DNA of 64,000 nucleotides, from contig CAVOFR010000007.1 in assembly GCA_963695075.1 (NCBI GenBank), positions 1,674,001 through 1,738,000 on the forward strand. The letters run 5' to 3'. The stretch comes from CAWCAL01 sp963695075. Its GTDB lineage: Bacteria > Actinomycetota > Acidimicrobiia > Acidimicrobiales > CAWCAL01. This document shows positions 59,834 to 64,000 of this stretch, piece by piece (position 1 is the stretch's first letter; every line of letters begins with the position of its first letter). A program made the translations under genes and the position numbers. The notes beneath the pieces are model-generated. The model was given only the letters and a program-made list of their open reading frames with translations. It was not told where the DNA came from and did no database searches.

Positions 59834-60501
59834 GAGCCTCGGCCCGTTGCAGCACGGTCGAACACCATCATCGAGGCGGTCGATCGCACCCGAGCCGCGA
59901 TCAGGTCGGGATCGCCGGCGAGCAGCCGCTCGGCCGCGTCGACCTTCCCCTCGCCGGTCACGAGCCAGAGTCTGAGCCGCGCCGCGTCGAGGACCGGTCG
60001 GGTCAACGTCATGCGTCGGTGGCCCGCATGGCTTCCCGTGACGGCGACGCGGCGATCGACGACATCGAGCACGGCGTCGTTCGGCAAGAGGCTGGCCGTG
60101 TGGCCGTCGGATCCGAGACCGAGGTGCACCAGATCGAACGCACCGGGCAGTTGCGCCGCGTATCGGCGCGCCGCTGAGTCGAGATCCACCGTCGCGACCG
60201 GCATCAGGTGCAGGTGGGCGTCGGTACCGCCGAGCGCGGCGGTGAGGGCGTTCGCATTGCGGGCCCGGTCACCATCCGGTGCGACGCGCTCGTCGACCTG
60301 GAACACGTGGACCTCGGGCCAGGGAAGGGTGAGGACCCCGAGCAGGTCGAGCATCCGTCGAGGAGTCAAGCCCCCGCTGACCGCGATGTCAGCGCGACCC
60401 CGCGCCTCGACCGCGTGCTCGATCGACGACGCGACCACCGCAGCGGCGTAGCGGCACGCGTCCTCGTCGTCGTCCCTGACCTCGACGACCTGGTCGCTCA
60501 T
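59830..60501 (-). CDS. pgl: 6-phosphogluconolactonase
   Basis: A 223-residue lactonase of the DevB/Pgl (glucosamine-6-phosphate-isomerase-like) fold. IAVSGGLTPRRMLDLL is the phosphate-binding loop, VHVFQVDERVAPDGDRARN the D-E-R motif with N following, and LGLGSDGHTASLLPN the active-site signature. It hydrolyses 6-phosphogluconolactone, the second step of the oxidative pentose phosphate path. The ATG at 60501 overlaps the zwf stop, and its own stop overlaps the YceI start. Confidence 0.92.
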   Translation of the reverse strand: MSDQVVEVRDDDEDACRYAAAVVASSIEHAVEARGRADIAVSGGLTPRRMLDLLGVLTLPWPEVHVFQVDERVAPDGDRARNANALTAALGGTDAHLHLMPVATVDLDSAARRYAAQLPGAFDLVHLGLGSDGHTASLLPNDAVLDVVDRRVAVTGSHAGHRRMTLTRPVLDAARLRLWLVTGEGKVDAAERLLAGDPDLIAARVRSTASMMVFDRAATGRGS

Positions 60502-61886
60502 TCCTGCCGCCACCGGCGCTCACCGAGCAGCGCCGCCGCCGCCGGCGGCCCCCACGACCCGGGGGCGTACGGCAGCGGATCCGATGACGCCGAAAGCAAC
60601 GGATCGACGATCCTCCAGGCCTCTTCGACCCCGTCCTGACGGGCGAACAGGCTCGCATCGCCATCCATCGCGTCGTCGAGGAGGCGCTCGTAGGCGGCGG
60701 GCCCGCTTCCGACCACGGCGTCGTAGTCGACCGACAGGGGAATCGACTCGCTCACCAGCTCGTCGCCGGGTTGTTTGGCCTGCATCTCGATGGTGATCGT
60801 GTCGTCGGGTTTCATCCGGAAGACGAGACGATTCGGTACGGGGTGGCACTCGTCGGCGGTGAACAGAGGCCGGGGAGGAGCCTTGAACTCGACGACCGCC
60901 TCGGTCACGGTCTGACCCAGGGCTTTGCCGGCCCTGATGAACCAGGGCACGCCCGCCCAGTGCCACGAATCCACTGCGGTTCTGAGGGCCACGAACGTGT
61001 CCGTGATCGAGCCGTCGGCGACCCCGGGCTCGTCTCGGTACCCGTCGTATTGACCTCGCACGACCAGATTCGGATCCAACGCAGGGATTGCTCGCAGGAC
61101 CTTGACCCTCTCGTCGCGCAGGGCGTCAGGGTCGCGCGAGACCGGGGGCTCCATCGCCAGCAGCGCCATGAGCTGAAGGAGGTGGTTCTGCACCACGTCG
61201 CGCAGGGCGCCGACCGAATCGTAGAACCAGCCGCGCCCCTCCACGTCGAAGGACTCCGCCATCGTGATCTGGACGTGGTCGATGTAGTGGCGGTTCCAGA
61301 CCGGCTCGAGCAGGGTGTTCGCGAAGCGGAACACCATCAGGTTCTGGACCGGCTCCTTGCCCAGGAAGTGGTCGATCCGGAAGATCTGCTTCTCGTCGTA
61401 GTGGGCCGACAGGATCCGATTGAGGTCGCGCGCCGACGCGAGATCGCGGCCGAACGGCTTCTCGACGACGATGCGGCCGGAGCGGTCGAGTCCGCAGCCG
61501 GCGAGCCCGTCGGCGACATCTCCGAAGATCGCCGGCGGGATCGCGAGATAGGCGAGAGGCCGGCGCGCCGACCCCAGCTTCCCGGTCAGTTCGGCGTAGG
61601 TCTCGGCCGAGCGGTAGTCGCCGCACACGTACTCGACCCGATCGGTCAGTCGGTCGATCACGGCCGGATCGAGGTCGGTGGCCTCCGATGCCCCCTCACG
61701 CAGTGAACGGGCGATGTGACGGCGGAGCTCCTCGGTGGTCCATTCCGATCGGGCGACACCGATGACCGGCATGCCGAGACGCCCTCGCTCCTCGAGCGTG
61801 TAGAGCGCACCGAACAGCTTGCGCCTGGCCAGGTCGCCGGTGATACCGAACATGACCAGCGCGTCGGAGCGTCGTTCCGGCTTCAC
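60498..61886 (-). CDS. zwf: Glucose-6-phosphate dehydrogenase
   Basis: A 462-residue G6PDH. ALVMFGITGDLARRKLFGAL is the NADP motif (G-x-x-G-D-L-A-x-R/K-K), EKPFGRD and RIDHFLGKEPVQNLMVFRFAN the active-site stretch with the catalytic His, and WNRHYIDHVQITMAE the substrate region. The GTG at 61886 was taken as start because it gives the family's normal N-terminus, about 10 residues before the first strand. It is made in one operon with gnd (upstream, 37 bp) and pgl (overlap). The actinobacterial OpcA partner gene is not nearby. Confidence 0.92.
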   Translation of the reverse strand: MKPERRSDALVMFGITGDLARRKLFGALYTLEERGRLGMPVIGVARSEWTTEELRRHIARSLREGASEATDLDPAVIDRLTDRVEYVCGDYRSAETYAELTGKLGSARRPLAYLAIPPAIFGDVADGLAGCGLDRSGRIVVEKPFGRDLASARDLNRILSAHYDEKQIFRIDHFLGKEPVQNLMVFRFANTLLEPVWNRHYIDHVQITMAESFDVEGRGWFYDSVGALRDVVQNHLLQLMALLAMEPPVSRDPDALRDERVKVLRAIPALDPNLVVRGQYDGYRDEPGVADGSITDTFVALRTAVDSWHWAGVPWFIRAGKALGQTVTEAVVEFKAPPRPLFTADECHPVPNRLVFRMKPDDTITIEMQAKQPGDELVSESIPLSVDYDAVVGSGPAAYERLLDDAMDGDASLFARQDGVEEAWRIVDPLLSASSDPLPYAPGSWGPPAAAALLGERRWRQE

Positions 61887-61923
61887 GACCTGCCTCAAGG
61901 GGTGGTCCTCGACCCGTGAGCTC

Positions 61924-62964
61924 TCAAGCGCTGTCGCTCCGTTCGTGCTCTGGTTCTGAAGTCTCGTGGTGGCCGCCGAATTCCCGTCGCATCGCGGACA
62001 GGGCCTTTCCGGCGAACTCGGCGTTGTCCCGGGAGGCGAATCGCTCGTACAGCGCCGCCGTGATGGTGTGGGCCGGCACTCCCAGATCGACGGCGGCCTG
62101 GACGGTCCATCGACCCTCGCCGGAATCGGACACCCGGCCCGCGAAGCCCTCCAGGTCGGGGTCGGCGGCCAGTGCGGCGGCGGTGAGGTCGACGAGCCAG
62201 GAGCTGACCACACTGCCGCGGCGCCAAACCTCGACGATCGAAGCGATGTCGAGGTCGTACCGGTAGGCGGCGGGATCACGCAGTGGGGCGGTCTCCGCAT
62301 CGTCGCTGTGGTCGTCGTTTCCGAGGTCGGCCCGGTCCAGGATCGCCAGCCCTTCGGCCAGGGCGGCCATGGCCCCGTACTCGATGCCGTTGTGCACCAT
62401 CTTCACGAAGTGTCCGGCTCCGTGGGGGCCGCAGTGGAGCCAACCGGCCTCACCGGGGTCGGGGCTTCCGCTGCGGCCGCGGGTGCGCGCTGCCGCATCC
62501 ACACCGGGAGCCAGGGACTCGAAGACGGGGGAGAGGCGCTCCACCGGCTCGTGATCACCACCGACCATCAGCGAAAAGCCACGCTCGAGTCCGTGGACGC
62601 CGCCGGACGTACCGACGTCGACGAAGTGGACACCGGTCGGGTTGAGCGACGCGGCCCGGTCGATGGCGTCCCGGTAGAAGCTGTTACCTCCGTCGATGAT
62701 CGCGTCACCGGGTCCGAGGAGTGGGCCCAGCTCGTCCACGACGGCGCCGACGAAGGCGGCCGGCACCATGATCCACACGTGACGAGGTGTCTCGAGCTGT
62801 TCGACGAGAGAGTCGAGCGAGGTCGCGGCTTCCGCTCCATCGGCGGCGAGTGCGTTGACGGCTGCAACGTCGCGGTCGTACACGACGCAGCGATGACCGC
62901 TGCCGAGCAGACGGCGGGCGAGGTTCGATCCCATACGTCCGATCCCGATCAATCCGAGTTGCAT
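61924..62964 (-). CDS. gnd: 6-phosphogluconate dehydrogenase, decarboxylating (short GndA type)
   Basis: A 346-residue 6PGDH of the shorter, usually NAD-dependent GndA/YqeC group. LGLIGIGRMGSNLARRLL is the nucleotide motif, IIDGGNSFYRD the product-binding strand, GTSGGVHGLERGFSLMVGGD the substrate loop, and GPHGAGHFVKMVHNGIEYG carries the catalytic Lys-x-x-x-N. An Arg/Gly/Ser-rich insert of about 20 residues precedes GWLHCGP and looks low-complexity. GAGG lies before the ATG at 62964. It opens the gnd-zwf-pgl-YceI operon and is divergent from the PPOX-fold gene. Confidence 0.9.
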   Translation of the reverse strand: MQLGLIGIGRMGSNLARRLLGSGHRCVVYDRDVAAVNALAADGAEAATSLDSLVEQLETPRHVWIMVPAAFVGAVVDELGPLLGPGDAIIDGGNSFYRDAIDRAASLNPTGVHFVDVGTSGGVHGLERGFSLMVGGDHEPVERLSPVFESLAPGVDAAARTRGRSGSPDPGEAGWLHCGPHGAGHFVKMVHNGIEYGAMAALAEGLAILDRADLGNDDHSDDAETAPLRDPAAYRYDLDIASIVEVWRRGSVVSSWLVDLTAAALAADPDLEGFAGRVSDSGEGRWTVQAAVDLGVPAHTITAALYERFASRDNAEFAGKALSAMRREFGGHHETSEPEHERSDSA

Positions 62965-63018
62965 CAGGGTGCCTCCTCGTTCGATGCTGGCATGGATCGC
63001 GAGCACACGGGGGCTTCG

Positions 63019-63432
63019 ATGACGATGGGCGAACGGCCAGGACTCGAATCCCTGAACGAGGCCGAGTGTTGGGCCTTGCTCGAATCGCACCATCTCGGTC
63101 GGTTGGCGACGGCGATCGACGGCTGGCCTGAGATCTTTCCGGTCAACTATCACGCCGTGGACGGCACCATCGTGTTCCAGACCGCGGCCGGGACGAAGTT
63201 GGCCTCGGCGGTACTCGGTGTCGGGGTGGCCTTCGAAGTCGACCATGCCGACGCGTTGTACCACTCCGGATGGAGCGTCGTCGTCAAGGGCAACGCCTCC
63301 GAGATCGAGGATCTCGAGGAGCGACTGGCGGCCGAGGCGCTGCCCCTCCAGCCGTGGGCGCCGGCCGACAGGGATCGCTACGTGCGGATCCGGCCCACCG
63401 AGGTCACCGGTCGGCGGATCGCCAAGCGCTGA
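63019..63432 (+). CDS. PPOX-fold (pyridoxamine 5'-phosphate oxidase-like) flavin protein
   Basis: A 137-residue split-barrel protein. LESHHLGRLATAIDGWPEIFPVNYHAVDG is the start of the fold (first part shown as pattern: HHLGRLA...P-V-N-Y), followed by FQTAAGTKLASAV (ligand-contact region), GWSVVVKGNASEI and WAPADRDRYVRI. Similar mycobacterial proteins bind F420 or FMN, and some are of unknown use. The start is one of three ATG codons (62992, 63019, 63025). GGGGG before 63019 makes it the best choice. It is divergent from the gnd operon. Confidence 0.75.
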   Translation: MTMGERPGLESLNEAECWALLESHHLGRLATAIDGWPEIFPVNYHAVDGTIVFQTAAGTKLASAVLGVGVAFEVDHADALYHSGWSVVVKGNASEIEDLEERLAAEALPLQPWAPADRDRYVRIRPTEVTGRRIAKR

Positions 63433-63499
63433 AAGCTCCCTCGGCGCGGCGCATCTCGACCTGCTCAACCGGGCCCGCTCGGTGCCGACAGGTCAAGCC

Positions 63500-63898
63500 G
63501 TGATCGACGTGCTCCAGATGATGATGGCCCCGGCTGCCCTGCTCCTGAGGTTCGCGATGATCGTCGGGTCGTTCTGGCTGGTTCCGATGGCATGGCGACT
63601 CCTCCGCGACGAGGCCCGGGATGCTCGCCACCAGGCGATGATCGAACACGCTCGTTATCTTCATCCGGCGGGCGGAACCCCGGGCGAGGGGTGGTCATGG
63701 GACGAGACCGACCTGCCCTACGACTTCGACCTGGAGAACGAGATCGAGCCGGAAGCAGATCTCCTCGCCGTCTATGACGAAGTCGTCCTCGGTGGCTACC
63801 GTCCCGACGCGGACGAGACCTTCGAAGAGGTGGCCGATCGGCTGGACGTGCCCGTCGAGCACGTGCGGGCGCTGCTCGGGAGATCCTGGCTCGAGTGA
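63500..63898 (+). CDS. Small membrane protein of unknown function
   Basis: A 132-residue protein that I cannot assign. A hydrophobic N-terminal segment (MMMAPAALLLRFAMIVGSFWLVPMAW) is followed by a basic stretch (RLLRDEARDARHQAMIEHAR) that would stay inside, and then by an acidic, globular C-terminal part with YDEVVLGGYRPDADETFEEVADRLDVPVEHVRALLG, a small helical block that resembles a helix-turn-helix-like end. The start may be GTG 63500 or 63509. No known domain is evident. After it, 63899-64000 holds nothing I can identify. Confidence 0.55.
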   Translation: MIDVLQMMMAPAALLLRFAMIVGSFWLVPMAWRLLRDEARDARHQAMIEHARYLHPAGGTPGEGWSWDETDLPYDFDLENEIEPEADLLAVYDEVVLGGYRPDADETFEEVADRLDVPVEHVRALLGRSWLE

Positions 63899-64000
63899 GG
63901 ATCTCTCGGGTTAGGTGCGGACCGGGGCAGCCCCGGCCTGTCGTTCTCCTCACAGAACCTCCGGTGACAGCTGAGTGCACTTTCACCGTGAACCCCCGTA

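Noticed and set aside
1..64000. CRISPR array, tRNA or rRNA genes
   Set aside because: I saw no regularly spaced short repeats, no tRNA-like cloverleaf with CCA-type end and no rRNA-like sequence on reading both strands.

Overview
The window is 64 kb of very GC-rich, densely coded bacterial DNA. The gene content is strongly actinobacterial: luciferase-like (LLM) flavin monooxygenases, acyl-CoA dehydrogenases, CaiB-type CoA-transferases, F420/PPOX-type flavin-fold proteins, bacterial P450s, a mycobacterial-type cAMP-regulated acetyltransferase (Pat), a DUF6777-type surface protein and leaderless-looking starts. The style best fits class Acidimicrobiia or a relative. That placement is inference, because there is no rRNA or other phylogenetic marker here.

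Positions 1-41211 form one accessory catabolic region. From left to right it holds: (1) a leftward branched-chain-amino-acid-type ABC uptake module, with a fused LivHM permease and a lipoprotein binding protein; (2) a rightward operon (2924-7918) with two CrtI-like FAD oxidoreductases, each paired with a small protein starting MD(L/F)WSKGLGKR, plus a cysteine-rich unknown; (3) a leftward operon (11520-7952) with a phosphotransferase, its small partner, two SDRs and a PPOX-fold protein; (4) a third FAD oxidoreductase and an SRPBCC protein; (5) a 17-kb rightward operon (14430-31671) of 13 tightly packed genes: two AMP-forming ligases, four LLM monooxygenases, two acyl-CoA dehydrogenases, an Fe-S/FMN/FAD ene-reductase-like enzyme, an amidohydrolase-fold protein, a double hot-dog dehydratase, a double CaiB CoA-transferase and an SDR; (6) leftward genes (34129-31916 and 35683-34209) and a rightward SDR; (7) a carotenoid-oxygenase, serine hydrolase and alcohol dehydrogenase operon (37644-41211).

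A 21-bp palindrome, consensus TAACTTAG-N5-CTAAGTTA, occurs next to seven start regions in this block (2900, 11569, 14358, 14404, 34161, 35738, 37618) and I saw none after 37.7 kb. It is best read as the operator of one unknown repressor and defines a regulon. No obvious regulator gene lies in the window. The enzyme set suggests uptake and breakdown of a hydrophobic polyene, terpenoid or cyclic ketone by oxidative cleavage, Baeyer-Villiger-type oxygenation, lactone opening, CoA activation, 4-hydroxyacyl-CoA phosphorylation and beta-oxidation. This pathway is a hypothesis. The 17-kb operon is flanked by two inverted copies of a MITE-like repeat (13449-13738 complete, 31672-31912 truncated), with an IS remnant at its left edge.

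Positions 41227-47290 carry two two-component sets: a CHASE/PAS histidine kinase with a single-domain response regulator, and a NarL-type regulator beside a PAS hybrid kinase. Positions 47322-63898 are more ordinary: a flippase-like membrane protein with a kinase-like insert, two P450s, alanine dehydrogenase, a quinone-oxidoreductase-like enzyme, a GNAT, a DUF6777 protein, Pat, an amidohydrolase, a YceI protein and the oxidative pentose-phosphate operon gnd-zwf-pgl. No tRNA, rRNA or CRISPR array was seen.
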